Part shown: piece by piece, positions 36,688 through 44,438 of the stretch | Layout: each line of letters opens with the position of its first letter | Position numbering within the stretch: position 1 is the first letter of the stretch | DNA from: CAG-170 sp022779365 | Lineage (GTDB): Bacteria; Bacillota; Clostridia; Oscillospirales; Oscillospiraceae | Length of the DNA: 64,000 nucleotides | Assembly (NCBI GenBank): GCA_022779365.1 | Contig: JALFSI010000015.1 | Coordinates: 1 to 64,000 of the forward strand | Reading direction: 5' to 3' | Position numbers and translations under genes: made by a program | Notes under the pieces: generated by a model | Database searches by the model: none | The model's input: only the letters and a program-made list of their open reading frames with translations | What the model was told of the DNA's origin: nothing

Positions 36688-36871
36688 CGCGCGCCTCCTC
36701 ATTCTCGTCTGTTTCTCCGTTTATAAAACGCCGAAGCTGTACTGTAATATAGTATATCACAAAACCGGCGTTTTCTGTACAAAAGCATTCAGACCGCGCG
36801 CCGCGCACGGCGCGTCGTCTGAGGGCTTTTCTGCAATGCCCAATTATGCCCAATTTGTCGTTTTACCACAC

Positions 36872-36897
36872 GGGAGGGAGCTTGCGCTCCCTCCCGC
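36872..36897 (-). terminator. Attenuating hairpin between binding-protein and permease genes
   Basis: An 11-bp GC stem (CGGGAGGGAGC / GCTCCCTCCCG) with TTGC loop and few T residues after. Such hairpins often trim the transcript so that the binding protein is made in excess. Confidence 0.6.
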
Positions 36898-36942
36898 CTG
36901 TCACACTACATCAGATCATGTGAATTGTGAAATTGGGAACGA

Positions 36943-38331
36943 TCAGGCGTTCTCCTTGGCGTACTGCGTCGCCCAGCCCTGCACAAAGGCAGTCTTGACA
37001 GCTTCCCAGTCGCCCGTGCCTGCGGTGTACTGCGTCAGAGCGTCCACCACAGCGGCGCGCCAGTCGTCCACTGCCGGCGTCCAGTTGAACGCCCAGGTCA
37101 CGACGTAGTTGCCCTCGGCAATGTAGCGGTCAGCATCCTGGAAGAACACATTCTCCGGCTCCTTCGCGTCCTTGAACGGGCAGGGACCAAACTGCTCAGC
37201 CAGCATGGTGGTGCCTTCGTCGGAGGTCACGACCCAGACGAGGAAGTCGATGGTCGCCTGAATGTCCTCCTCGGAGGACTCATTGTTGATCGCCCAGCAG
37301 TTCTCGGTGCCTGCGCACAGGCCGGCCTTCTCTTCGCCGTCCACGCCGCAGTAGATCGGGATCATTGCCAGATCGTCGGGGTTCAGGGAGAACTTCTCCT
37401 GGGTCAGCGCGGAGTACTCCCAGCTGCCGTTCTGGTAGAACACAGCCTTGCCCTCGCCAAATTCCGCCTCGGACTCATCGCCGGTGGCAGTCGCCAGAGC
37501 AGCGCCGGTGGTAGCGGAGTCGGTGATGTACAGATCCCAGATGTTCTTGAAGTTGTCCAGATAGGCGTCGGTGATGGTGGCGGGCTGAGAGGTCACGCCG
37601 TCGTCACGGAACTGATAGTACAGCGGCATATTGGCGAGGTGACCGGAGAAGCGCCAGCTCGACGAGCCGTCCAAACCGGCGGAGGAGAAGGCGTCAAAGC
37701 CCAGCTCGGCAGCGCGGGCGTGGATGTCGTCAGCGACCTTCTTCAGGGACTCAAAGTTGGTGATGTCGTCCAGCGAGTAGCCCGCCTTTTCCAGAAGAGC
37801 CTTGTTGACGATGATGCCGAACGCCTCGTAGCAGTAGCCGATGGACAGAGTGTTGCCGTCCTCGTCCTTGAGGTTGAAGGAGTCGGTGGTCATCTGGTCC
37901 ATGATGGCGGTGCCGTCCAGCGGCAGGCAGTAGTCGCCGTAGGAGTTGATAGCGCCCTGGTTGCCGCACTGGAACAGGGTCGGCGCGGAGCTCTTGTCGA
38001 GCTCGGCGGCGAGGGTGGTGTCGTAAGTGCCGGAAGCGGCGGTGACGACCTTGACGGGCACACCGGTCAGCGCGGTGTAGTCCTCAGCGAGCTTCTGCCA
38101 GGCGTCGTTCGCCTCGGGCTTAAAGTTCAGGTAGTACACAGAGCCGGTGGCAGCGGGAGTCTCCTCCGCAGCCGGGGTCTCTTCCGCGGCAGGGGTCTCT
38201 TCAGCAGCGGGCGTGTCCGTCGCAGCGGGCGTGTCCGTCGCGGCGGGGGTTTCATTGGCATTGGAAGATGCACAGGCGACAAGACCCAGCACCATCACAA
38301 CTGCCAGCAGCAATGCGATCAGCTTTTTCAT
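36943..38331 (-). CDS. Maltodextrin-type solute-binding lipoprotein
   Basis: Cell-surface binding protein of 462 residues. Lipoprotein signal MKKLIALLLAVVMVLGLVAC with lipobox LVAC. Next is a Thr/Pro/Ala/Glu linker of five repeats of six residues (DTPAAT, EETPAA type, about residues 26-55), then a family-1 sugar-binding fold (NFKPEANDAWQKLAEDYTAL start). First gene of the operon, behind a LacI-type operator. The ATG at 38331 has AGGAGGAAATACC upstream. Ligand maltodextrin is inferred from MalQ and GlgP downstream. Confidence 0.92.
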   Translation of the reverse strand: MKKLIALLLAVVMVLGLVACASSNANETPAATDTPAATDTPAAEETPAAEETPAAEETPAATGSVYYLNFKPEANDAWQKLAEDYTALTGVPVKVVTAASGTYDTTLAAELDKSSAPTLFQCGNQGAINSYGDYCLPLDGTAIMDQMTTDSFNLKDEDGNTLSIGYCYEAFGIIVNKALLEKAGYSLDDITNFESLKKVADDIHARAAELGFDAFSSAGLDGSSSWRFSGHLANMPLYYQFRDDGVTSQPATITDAYLDNFKNIWDLYITDSATTGAALATATGDESEAEFGEGKAVFYQNGSWEYSALTQEKFSLNPDDLAMIPIYCGVDGEEKAGLCAGTENCWAINNESSEEDIQATIDFLVWVVTSDEGTTMLAEQFGPCPFKDAKEPENVFFQDADRYIAEGNYVVTWAFNWTPAVDDWRAAVVDALTQYTAGTGDWEAVKTAFVQGWATQYAKENA

Positions 38332-38367
38332 GGTATTTCCTCCTATTTTGATTTCGTGATCTAGTTT

Positions 38368-38381
38368 TGGAAACGTTTCCA
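38368..38381 (-). promoter_or_regulatory. LacI/CcpA-type operator of maltodextrin operon
   Basis: Perfect 14-bp palindrome TGGAAACGTTTCCA, centred about 15 bases after the -10 of the operon promoter and before the binding-protein RBS. It fits repression by the operon's own LacI-type regulator, with CcpA as an alternative binder because the cre consensus is similar. Confidence 0.75.
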
Positions 38382-38395
38382 TTTCCGACGCCCAT

Positions 38396-38424
38396 ATTGT
38401 ACACCATTTTTCTCATTTTGGAAA
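38396..38424 (-). promoter_or_regulatory. Promoter of the maltodextrin operon
   Basis: Minus orientation: TTTCCA (38424-38419) and TACAAT (38401-38396) with a 17-base spacer. Confidence 0.6.
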
Positions 38425-38609
38425 TTAAAAAAATGCGGTTTTTTGATTTTCAGCGTTTCGTCCAATTTTAGATGCGCGTTTTTGTGCACATTTTCGGGTA
38501 TTGCGCGGTTTCGTCACAACGTGCGGGCAGGGCTTTCTCCGTCCGCCATTCTTTTGGGGCAGCCGCGATCTCCAGAAGCCCCTCCCCTTCGTTACGACGA
38601 AGAACGTCA

Positions 38610-38640
38610 AACGCCCAAGCGGGATGTCCGCTTGGGCGTT
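38610..38640 (-). terminator. Terminator after the SDR gene
   Basis: A 13-bp stem (AACGCCCAAGCGG / CCGCTTGGGCGTT) with 5-base loop, six bases past the SDR stop on the minus strand. Confidence 0.7.
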
Positions 38641-38645
38641 TCTCA

Positions 38646-39440
38646 TTATTTCGCGTAGATCAGTCCGACCAGCCAGTTGAGGGCGGGCTTGGGCAGCAGC
38701 TTTGCGAGCATACAGAAGAACTTATACTTTCCGCCGATGGTGTAGATGGGCTTTCTGCCCGTTTTCATCGCCACGCGGCGGATGAAGCGTCCGGCTGCCT
38801 CCGGCTGCATCCCTGTCTGTTCGTCGCGCTCCATACCGGCGACGCTGCGGCTGATGCGCCCGCCGTACACATCATCGCCCGCCTGCGTTTTCTGCCGCGC
38901 GGCGGTGAAGCCGGTCTTTATATCGCCGGGCTGCACGGCGCAGACCGTGATGCCGAACGGTCGCACCTCGTTTGCCAGCGCCATGGTGTAGGAATTGATC
39001 GCCGCCTTGGAGGCGGAGTAATACGTCTGGAACGGGATGGGGATCGCCCCGGCAACGGAGCTGAGATTCACGATGCGCCCGCTCCCCTGCTTCCGCAGCA
39101 CGGGCAGCACGGCGTGATTGACGCGCACCATGCCGAAAAAGTTCACGTCGAGCTGACGGATGGCATCCTTCGTGTCGGTAAACTCCACCGCGCCGGAGAT
39201 GCCGAAGCCGGCGTTGTTGATGACGACATCGATGCCGCCCTCCTTCTGCACGACTTCGTCCACCGCGCGCTGCACCGCTTCTTCGTCGGTCACGTCGGTC
39301 GGGATGTGGTGCAGACCCTCAACGCCGGTCTCACGGCGGCTGAGCTCATAGACCGTATAGCCCGCGGCGCGCATTTCCAGCGCCGTGCAGCGCCCGATGC
39401 CGGACGTGCCGCCTGTGATCAGGCAGACCGGGCGGCTCAC
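38646..39440 (-). CDS. Short-chain dehydrogenase/reductase
   Basis: Classical SDR of 264 residues. NAD(P) motif ITGGTSGIGRCTALEM (residues ~6-20), NNAGFGISG, catalytic Ser in SSVAGAIPIP, and YYSASKAAIN (Tyr-x-x-x-Lys near residue 153). It starts with GTG at 39440 overlapping the TGA of the upstream synthase (GTGA), so the two are coupled. Its likely substrate is the amino ketone made by that synthase, as with 3-ketosphinganine reductase or KBL-linked enzymes. This is inferred from gene order. Confidence 0.85.
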   Translation of the reverse strand: MSRPVCLITGGTSGIGRCTALEMRAAGYTVYELSRRETGVEGLHHIPTDVTDEEAVQRAVDEVVQKEGGIDVVINNAGFGISGAVEFTDTKDAIRQLDVNFFGMVRVNHAVLPVLRKQGSGRIVNLSSVAGAIPIPFQTYYSASKAAINSYTMALANEVRPFGITVCAVQPGDIKTGFTAARQKTQAGDDVYGGRISRSVAGMERDEQTGMQPEAAGRFIRRVAMKTGRKPIYTIGGKYKFFCMLAKLLPKPALNWLVGLIYAK

Positions 39441-40627
39441 AGCTCGTACCTCGCCAGCACATCCGCGATCACGCCGACGGCTTCGTCGATCAGCTCGTGC
39501 GTGTGGCTCGCCATCAGGCTCGTGCGAAGCAAACACTCATGCGGGGGCGCTGCGGGCGGCAGGGAGCTGTTGACATACACGCCGTTTTCGTAAAGCTCCT
39601 TGGCGATGGTGAGCGTGGGGATCTCCTCGTAGGTGTAGATGGGAATGATGGGGATGATGTCGCCGTTCGACGGGCGCATTTTGATGTTCTTTTCCGCGAG
39701 GCGGCGGCGCATATACAGCGCGTTTTCCTGTAATTTCGTCACCAGCTCCGGGTGCGCCTCGAGCTTGCGCAGCGCGGCGAGCGCGGCGGCGCAGTTTGCG
39801 GGCGGGATGGACGCGGAGAAGATGAACGGGCGGGAGGTATGGCGCACAAAATCCGTCACCTGCGCGCTTGCCGCCATGTAGCCGCCGAGCGACGCGAGTG
39901 ACTTGGAGAACGTGCCCATGTAAATATCGACCTCGTCCTCCAGCCCGTAATAGCTCGCTGTGCCGCGCCCGCCGTCGCCGAGGACGCCGAGCCCGTGCGC
40001 ATCGTCCACCATCACGCGCGCGCCGTACTGCTTGGCAAGGCGGCAAATTTCAGGCAGATTTGCGATGTCGCCGCCCATGGAGAACACGCCGTCGGTCACG
40101 ATCAGGCAGCCGCAGCCCTCCGGCACTTTTTGCAGCTTCTTTTCCAGGTCCGCCATATCGCTGTGGCGGAAGCGCAGCATCTGCCCGTAAGACAGGCGGC
40201 AGCCGTCGTAGAGGCTGGCGTGGTTCTCGCGGTCCATGATGACGTAGTCCTTCGGACCGACGATGGCGCTGATGATGCCGAGGTTCGACTGGAAGCCCGT
40301 GGAGAACGTCATCACGGCGTCCTTATGCAGAAACCTTGCCAGCTCCTCCTCCAGCTCCAGATGGAGCTTCAGCGTGCCGTTGAGAAAGCGCGAGCCGGAG
40401 CAGCCCGAGCCGAGCTCCATATATGCCTGCACGCCCGCCTCGATGACCTCCGGGTCGGTCGTGAGACCCAGATAGTTATTCGAGCCCAGCATGATGCGGC
40501 GCTTGCCCTCCATGATGACCTCGGTATCCTGCTTGGACTCGAGGGCGTGGAAATACGGATAGATGCCCAGCTCCTTGATCTGATCGGAGAGCTTGGGCTT
40601 GCTGCATTTTTCAAACAGGTCGATCAT
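39437..40627 (-). CDS. Alpha-oxoamine synthase (KBL/BioF/serine palmitoyltransferase family)
   Basis: PLP enzyme of 396 residues that condenses an amino acid with an acyl thioester to an alpha-amino ketone. Motifs: NNYLGLTTDPEV, HASLYDGCRLS, DDAHGLGVLGDGGRGT, and the PLP lysine in GTFSKSLASLGGY near residue 240. Followed by a coupled short-chain reductase and preceded by a MarR-type regulator. No bio genes or threonine dehydrogenase lie nearby, so biotin or threonine roles are less likely than lipid or signal synthesis. RBS GAGGAGGAG. Confidence 0.85.
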   Translation of the reverse strand: MIDLFEKCSKPKLSDQIKELGIYPYFHALESKQDTEVIMEGKRRIMLGSNNYLGLTTDPEVIEAGVQAYMELGSGCSGSRFLNGTLKLHLELEEELARFLHKDAVMTFSTGFQSNLGIISAIVGPKDYVIMDRENHASLYDGCRLSYGQMLRFRHSDMADLEKKLQKVPEGCGCLIVTDGVFSMGGDIANLPEICRLAKQYGARVMVDDAHGLGVLGDGGRGTASYYGLEDEVDIYMGTFSKSLASLGGYMAASAQVTDFVRHTSRPFIFSASIPPANCAAALAALRKLEAHPELVTKLQENALYMRRRLAEKNIKMRPSNGDIIPIIPIYTYEEIPTLTIAKELYENGVYVNSSLPPAAPPHECLLRTSLMASHTHELIDEAVGVIADVLARYEL

Positions 40628-41066
40628 TCGTTTGCTCCTCCTCTTCCATGTACCGCAGCAGCGAGTTGATCACACGCCCCGCCGCCGCGATCTCCTGTTC
40701 CGAATACTCCGTGCGCAGCGCGTCGATCGCCCGCCGGAGCGCCTGAGAGTCGCGCTGGAAATATCGGTCGTACTTCTCCCCCGTTTCCAGCCGGACCTCC
40801 CGCCGGTCACTTTCGGACACGCACTTGTGGACGTAGCCCTTCTGGACCAGACTGTTGACCTTGTAGGTCGCGTTTGGCTGTGAAATGCCGATGCACTCGG
40901 CAAATTGCGACAGCGTCGGCGCGCCGAGCAGATGGATCACATCCACCGAAAACGCCTCCGTTGCGCTCAGGCTGCCGCTTCGCTCGTGCACCGAGCCGAA
41001 AATGCGCCGGTAGCTGTCCAGCCGCAGCCAGCGGTACAGCCGCATGACCGTATCCTGAAATGCCAT
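40611..41066 (-). CDS. MarR-family regulator
   Basis: Winged-helix protein of 151 residues. Core HTH: APTLSQFAECIGISQPNATY with KVNSLVQKGYVHK as recognition and wing start, SESDRREVRLE as the wing. The ATG at 41066 has GGAGGG upstream. The stop lies 17 bases inside the next gene (the oxoamine synthase), so it is a coupled operon of regulator, synthase and reductase. It probably binds the palindrome at 41093-41108. Confidence 0.88.
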   Translation of the reverse strand: MAFQDTVMRLYRWLRLDSYRRIFGSVHERSGSLSATEAFSVDVIHLLGAPTLSQFAECIGISQPNATYKVNSLVQKGYVHKCVSESDRREVRLETGEKYDRYFQRDSQALRRAIDALRTEYSEQEIAAAGRVINSLLRYMEEEEQTNDRPV

Positions 41067-41092
41067 GTGGCGTTTCCCTCCATTCATTCAGA

Positions 41093-41108
41093 AATTTTAT
41101 ATAAAATT
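41093..41108. promoter_or_regulatory. Palindromic operator upstream of the MarR operon
   Basis: Perfect 16-bp AT-rich palindrome AATTTTATATAAAATT, 27-42 bases before the MarR start. Its TATATAAAAT core overlaps any -10 element here, so regulator binding would block transcription (autorepression). Confidence 0.6.
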
Positions 41109-41219
41109 CTTTATGAACTTTTCACCAGTATAGTTCAGCGCTCCCGACTTGTCAAGAAAAATGTGCCGAACGCGAAAAAATGTGATATGATAGGGGCACA
41201 ACGAACTTGGAGGTTTATT

Positions 41220-41732
41220 ATGAAGGTCCTGGCGGTCATTGATATGCAGAATGATTTTATCTCCGGCGCGCTCGGCACGTTTGCCGCGCAGACGATCGTC
41301 CCGGTGGTGCGCCGCCGCATTGCCGAGGCGCGCGCGGCAGGCGACGCCGTTGTGTTTACGCTCGACACGCACACGAGCGCTTATCCGCAGACACAGGAGG
41401 GGCGCAAGCTCCCCGTGCCGCACTGCATCCGCGGGACGGACGGCTGGAAGCTGGAGAGCTCGCTGGACGCGACCGGCTGCCCGGTGTTTGAAAAGCCCGG
41501 CTTCGGCAGCCCGGCGCTCATCGAGTACCTCGAATCGCTGCCAGACCTGACGGAGGTGGAATTTGTCGGGCTGTGCACCGACATCTGTGTCATCACGAAC
41601 GCGATGATGCTCAAGGGCGCGCTGCCCGAGGTCGCCATCAGCGTGCGGGCAAATGCCTGCGCGGGCGTCACGCCGGAGAGTCACGAAACAGCGCTCGCCG
41701 CCATGAAAATGTGCCAGATCGAGATCTTATGA
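41220..41732 (+). CDS. Isochorismatase/nicotinamidase-family cysteine hydrolase
   Basis: 170 residues. Catalytic triad by family: Asp in VIDMQNDFI (residue ~8), Lys or Gln region in EKPGFGSPALIEY, and Cys in GLCTDICVITNAMML near residue 120. The Asp-rich LDTHTSAYPQTQEGRKLPVP gives the nicotinamidase-like metal loop (D, H, H). Likely nicotinamidase in NAD salvage, otherwise a related amidase. AGGTTTATTATG start at 41220. Divergent from the MarR operon. Confidence 0.85.
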   Translation: MKVLAVIDMQNDFISGALGTFAAQTIVPVVRRRIAEARAAGDAVVFTLDTHTSAYPQTQEGRKLPVPHCIRGTDGWKLESSLDATGCPVFEKPGFGSPALIEYLESLPDLTEVEFVGLCTDICVITNAMMLKGALPEVAISVRANACAGVTPESHETALAAMKMCQIEIL

Positions 41733-41734
41733 GA

Positions 41735-41760
41735 AAAGCCGCCCGTTTTCGGGCGGCTTT
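41735..41760. terminator. Bidirectional terminator between hydrolase and add
   Basis: An 11-bp stem AAAGCCGCCCG / CGGGCGGCTTT with TTTT loop and T-rich flanks, placed between convergent genes. Confidence 0.85.
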
Positions 41761-41766
41761 CGTCTT

Positions 41767-42783
41767 TTAGAGATACGGTTTGAGCTTTTCGATCAGTGCG
41801 GCGCGGGCCGCCTCATCCAGAAACGCCGCTTCAGCGGCGTAAATGTTCATCTGCACGAGATCGCGGCGGGTAAAGCCCATCTCGTTCAGGCAGTGGCAGT
41901 ATTCCTCATCCAGCGTCGTGGCGGCGAGGGTCATGTTGTCGGTGCTGATCGTCACGCGCAGCCCGGCATCCAGCAGCCTTTTTGCCGGATGCCCGGCGTA
42001 GGACGGCTGCGTCTTGCACTGGATGTTGCTCGTAGGGCAGACCTCCAGCGTCACGCCCGCGTCGATCGCGCGCTGCCAGAGAGACGGGTCGTCATAGATG
42101 TGATGTCCGTGCCCGAGGCGCTTTGCGCCGAAGTCCAGCGCGTCGCGCACGGTGTCAGGTCCTTGCGAGTCGCCGGCGTGGCAGGTGAACGGCACGTCCA
42201 GCTCGCGCGCAAGATCGAACACGGGGTGGAAATTGTGCAGCGGCACGATCCCCTCCGCACCCGCAAGGTCGAGTCCGGCGACGCCTTTTCCGAGATATTC
42301 CTTCACGAGCCGCACGGTTTCGAGATTTTCCGCCATGTTGACGGTTTCAGGGCCGACGGACATCGCGCACAGCAGAATGCCGCAGCCGTAGCCCGGATGG
42401 CGCGCAAGCGCCATCCGCCGCCCTTCCAGCACCGCCTCCACGGCGTCCCGCTGGGTCATCCCGGCGCGCTTGTGGAGCTGCGGCGCGAAGCGCACCTCGT
42501 CATACGCGTGCCCCTGCGCGGCGAGGGTATCCAGTACGGCGGCTGTGATGCGCGTCAGGCTCGCGGCGTCCTGCATAATTTGCAGCGGCAGCTCAAAGCG
42601 CTCCAGATAGGTGTTCACATCGCGGCAGTCCGCCGTTTTTTGAAGCCAGACGCGAAAGTCCTCCAAAGACTCCGTCGGCAGCGCCACGCCCTGCTCCTTT
42701 GCCATGCTCCACATCAGCTCCGGCGGCACTGCGCCGTCCAGATGCAGGTGCAGCTCGATTTTCGGAAAGTCAAATTTGTCCAT
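41767..42783 (-). CDS. add: Adenosine deaminase
   Basis: Deaminates adenosine to inosine, 338 residues. Metal motif IELHLHLDGAVPPE (HxH near residue 10-12), CHAGDSQGPD (His and Glu-equivalent region), LGHGHHIYDD, and VTISTDNMTLAATT with the catalytic Asp. It stands next to the nucleoside importer and two nucleoside hydrolases, so it works in purine nucleoside salvage. The ATG at 42783 starts the MDKFDFPKIELHLHLDG core; the longer frame upstream lacks an RBS. Confidence 0.93.
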   Translation of the reverse strand: MDKFDFPKIELHLHLDGAVPPELMWSMAKEQGVALPTESLEDFRVWLQKTADCRDVNTYLERFELPLQIMQDAASLTRITAAVLDTLAAQGHAYDEVRFAPQLHKRAGMTQRDAVEAVLEGRRMALARHPGYGCGILLCAMSVGPETVNMAENLETVRLVKEYLGKGVAGLDLAGAEGIVPLHNFHPVFDLARELDVPFTCHAGDSQGPDTVRDALDFGAKRLGHGHHIYDDPSLWQRAIDAGVTLEVCPTSNIQCKTQPSYAGHPAKRLLDAGLRVTISTDNMTLAATTLDEEYCHCLNEMGFTRRDLVQMNIYAAEAAFLDEAARAALIEKLKPYL

Positions 42784-42872
42784 CCCGCACGCTCCTTTTG
42801 TCGTTTTTGTTATTATAGTGTCCGCGAGCAAAAAACGTCAAGTCCCCGCTTCCGGGCGCACGTTTTTTTTGC

Positions 42873-42905
42873 TGTCAACAAAAAAATTTTGCAATTGTGT
42901 TGACA
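42873..42905 (+). promoter_or_regulatory. Inverted repeat over the nucleoside operon promoter
   Basis: TGTCAACA (42873-42880) and TGTTGACA (42898-42905) form an 8-bp inverted repeat with 17 bases between. The right arm coincides with the -35 box, so a bound regulator would probably repress. Confidence 0.5.
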
Positions 42906-42928
42906 AAAATGCGTGCAAAGCGTAAAAT
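42900..42928 (+). promoter_or_regulatory. Promoter of the nucleoside uptake operon
   Basis: TTGACA (42900-42905), 17-base spacer, TAAAAT (42923-42928). A near-consensus promoter 57 bases ahead of the binding-protein gene. Confidence 0.85.
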
Positions 42929-42984
42929 TAGACCATGCCAAATGGCATAAAAATCTGTGAGAAATCACAAATGGAGGAACAAAA

Positions 42985-44202
42985 ATGAAAAAGTTCATCG
43001 CTCTCCTTCTTGCAGTCGTGATGGTCCTCGGTCTGGTCGCCTGTGCGTCCGGCACCAAGGATACTGCAGAAAAGGACACCGCCGCTCCGGCTACCGACGC
43101 TCCGGCTACCGACGCTCCCGCTGCCGACGATGCTCCCGCGACCGACGCTCCCGCTGCTGAGACCCCCGCTGCCGAGGGCACGAAGGTCTACAACGTTGCC
43201 TACCTCGTCAACGGCAACCTGGGCGACAAGTCCTTCTTCGACTCCGCCGAGGCTGGTCTGGAGACTCTGAGAGACGACGGCCGCATCACCCTGCGCACCA
43301 TCGAGATGGGCGGCACGGAGGAAGATCAGGCTTCCTGGCAGTCCAACCTGGACGAGGTCGCCGCTTCCGAAGAGTATGACATCATCATCTGCGGTACTTA
43401 TCAGATGCCCGACTACCTGCAGGCAGTCGCCACCAAGTACCCGGATCAGAAGTTCATCATTTTCGACGACAACACCCATGTCGGCGAGAACAGCAACGTT
43501 CTGAACATCACCTACAAGCAGAATGACCTCGGCTTCATCGTCGGCGTTTTCGCTGCCAACATGACTGTTGACACCAACGTCGCCAACATGAACTCCGACG
43601 CCGTCCTCGGCTTTGTCGGCGGCATCGATTCCCCGGTCATCAACGACTTCCTGCTCGGCTACATCGAGGGCGCGCAGTATGTCAACCCCGACATCAAGAT
43701 CGACACCCGTTACACCGGCAACTATATCGACACTGCCATCGCCAAGGAATACGCGCTGTCCATGATCAACGACAACAAGTGCGACATCATCTGGGGCGTG
43801 GCTGGCAACTCCGGCAACGGCGCGGCGGAAGCTGCTCTGGAAACCGGCAAGGCATGGTTCATCGGCGTTGACTCCGATCAGGAGCTGACCTTCTCCCCGG
43901 ATCTGGCTGCTCTGACGCTGACCTCGGGTCTGAAGAACATCGGCAACTCCCTCATCTGGGTCTTTGACCAGCTTGATGCGGGCAAGGAATACTGGGGCAC
44001 TGAGATCTCCCTCGGCGTTGCAGAGGGCGGCGTCGGTGTTGTGACCGACAAGAACTACAACACCTACGCTTCTGCGGATGTCAAGGCTGCTGTTGACGCT
44101 GCGATCGCCGGCATTCTCGACGGCTCCATCGTTGTTGACTCCGCTCTGACCGAGGCTGGCGCTGCGAAGGTCGCCGAGCTGAGAGAGGCTGTCCGTCCGT
44201 AA
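42985..44202 (+). CDS. BMP-family nucleoside-binding lipoprotein
   Basis: 405 residues. Lipoprotein signal MKKFIALLLAVVMVLGLVAC, then a low-complexity linker of Ala/Pro/Thr/Asp repeats (residues ~30-60) and the BMP/PnrA fold: YLVNGNLGDKSFFDSAEAG, NVLNITYKQNDLGFIVGVFA, LGFVGGIDSPVINDFLLGY. These bind purine nucleosides in PnrA and related proteins. First gene of the operon with its ATPase and two permeases. A terminator-like hairpin follows. Confidence 0.93.
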   Translation: MKKFIALLLAVVMVLGLVACASGTKDTAEKDTAAPATDAPATDAPAADDAPATDAPAAETPAAEGTKVYNVAYLVNGNLGDKSFFDSAEAGLETLRDDGRITLRTIEMGGTEEDQASWQSNLDEVAASEEYDIIICGTYQMPDYLQAVATKYPDQKFIIFDDNTHVGENSNVLNITYKQNDLGFIVGVFAANMTVDTNVANMNSDAVLGFVGGIDSPVINDFLLGYIEGAQYVNPDIKIDTRYTGNYIDTAIAKEYALSMINDNKCDIIWGVAGNSGNGAAEAALETGKAWFIGVDSDQELTFSPDLAALTLTSGLKNIGNSLIWVFDQLDAGKEYWGTEISLGVAEGGVGVVTDKNYNTYASADVKAAVDAAIAGILDGSIVVDSALTEAGAAKVAELREAVRP

Positions 44203-44240
44203 GTGAAAACCAAAGCGAAGAGTATATTCTGAGCTTAACC

Positions 44241-44269
44241 AACGAGGGGGCTCTTGCAGCCCCCTCGTT
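44241..44269 (+). terminator. Attenuating hairpin after the nucleoside-binding gene
   Basis: A 12-bp stem (AACGAGGGGGCT / AGCCCCCTCGTT) with CTTGC loop, a short distance past the stop. It probably partly terminates, leaving less ATPase and permease mRNA than binding-protein mRNA. Confidence 0.65.
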
Positions 44270-44283
44270 GCCTATTTAAATGA

Positions 44284-44325
44284 CCTCGTAGAGTTTTGCG
44301 CCCGCAGGCGCAAAATAAAATTTTG
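44284..44325. repeat. Dispersed mosaic repeat, partial copy D
   Basis: CCTCGTAGAG then TTTTGCGCC / GGCGCAAAA hairpin, followed by an AT stretch. The same CCTCGTAGAG plus hairpin module occurs inverted at about 61853-61884. The rest of 44326-44438 is two more small hairpins with no gene. Confidence 0.5.
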
Positions 44326-44438
44326 GGCGGCAGGCGCTTCTGCCTGTGGAGCACACAAGCTGCACAGCTTGTATCCCCCGCAGACAGAATTGACGCTGTT
44401 GTTAGAACGAGAGAAACTGATCACAGGAGGTTTGGAAA

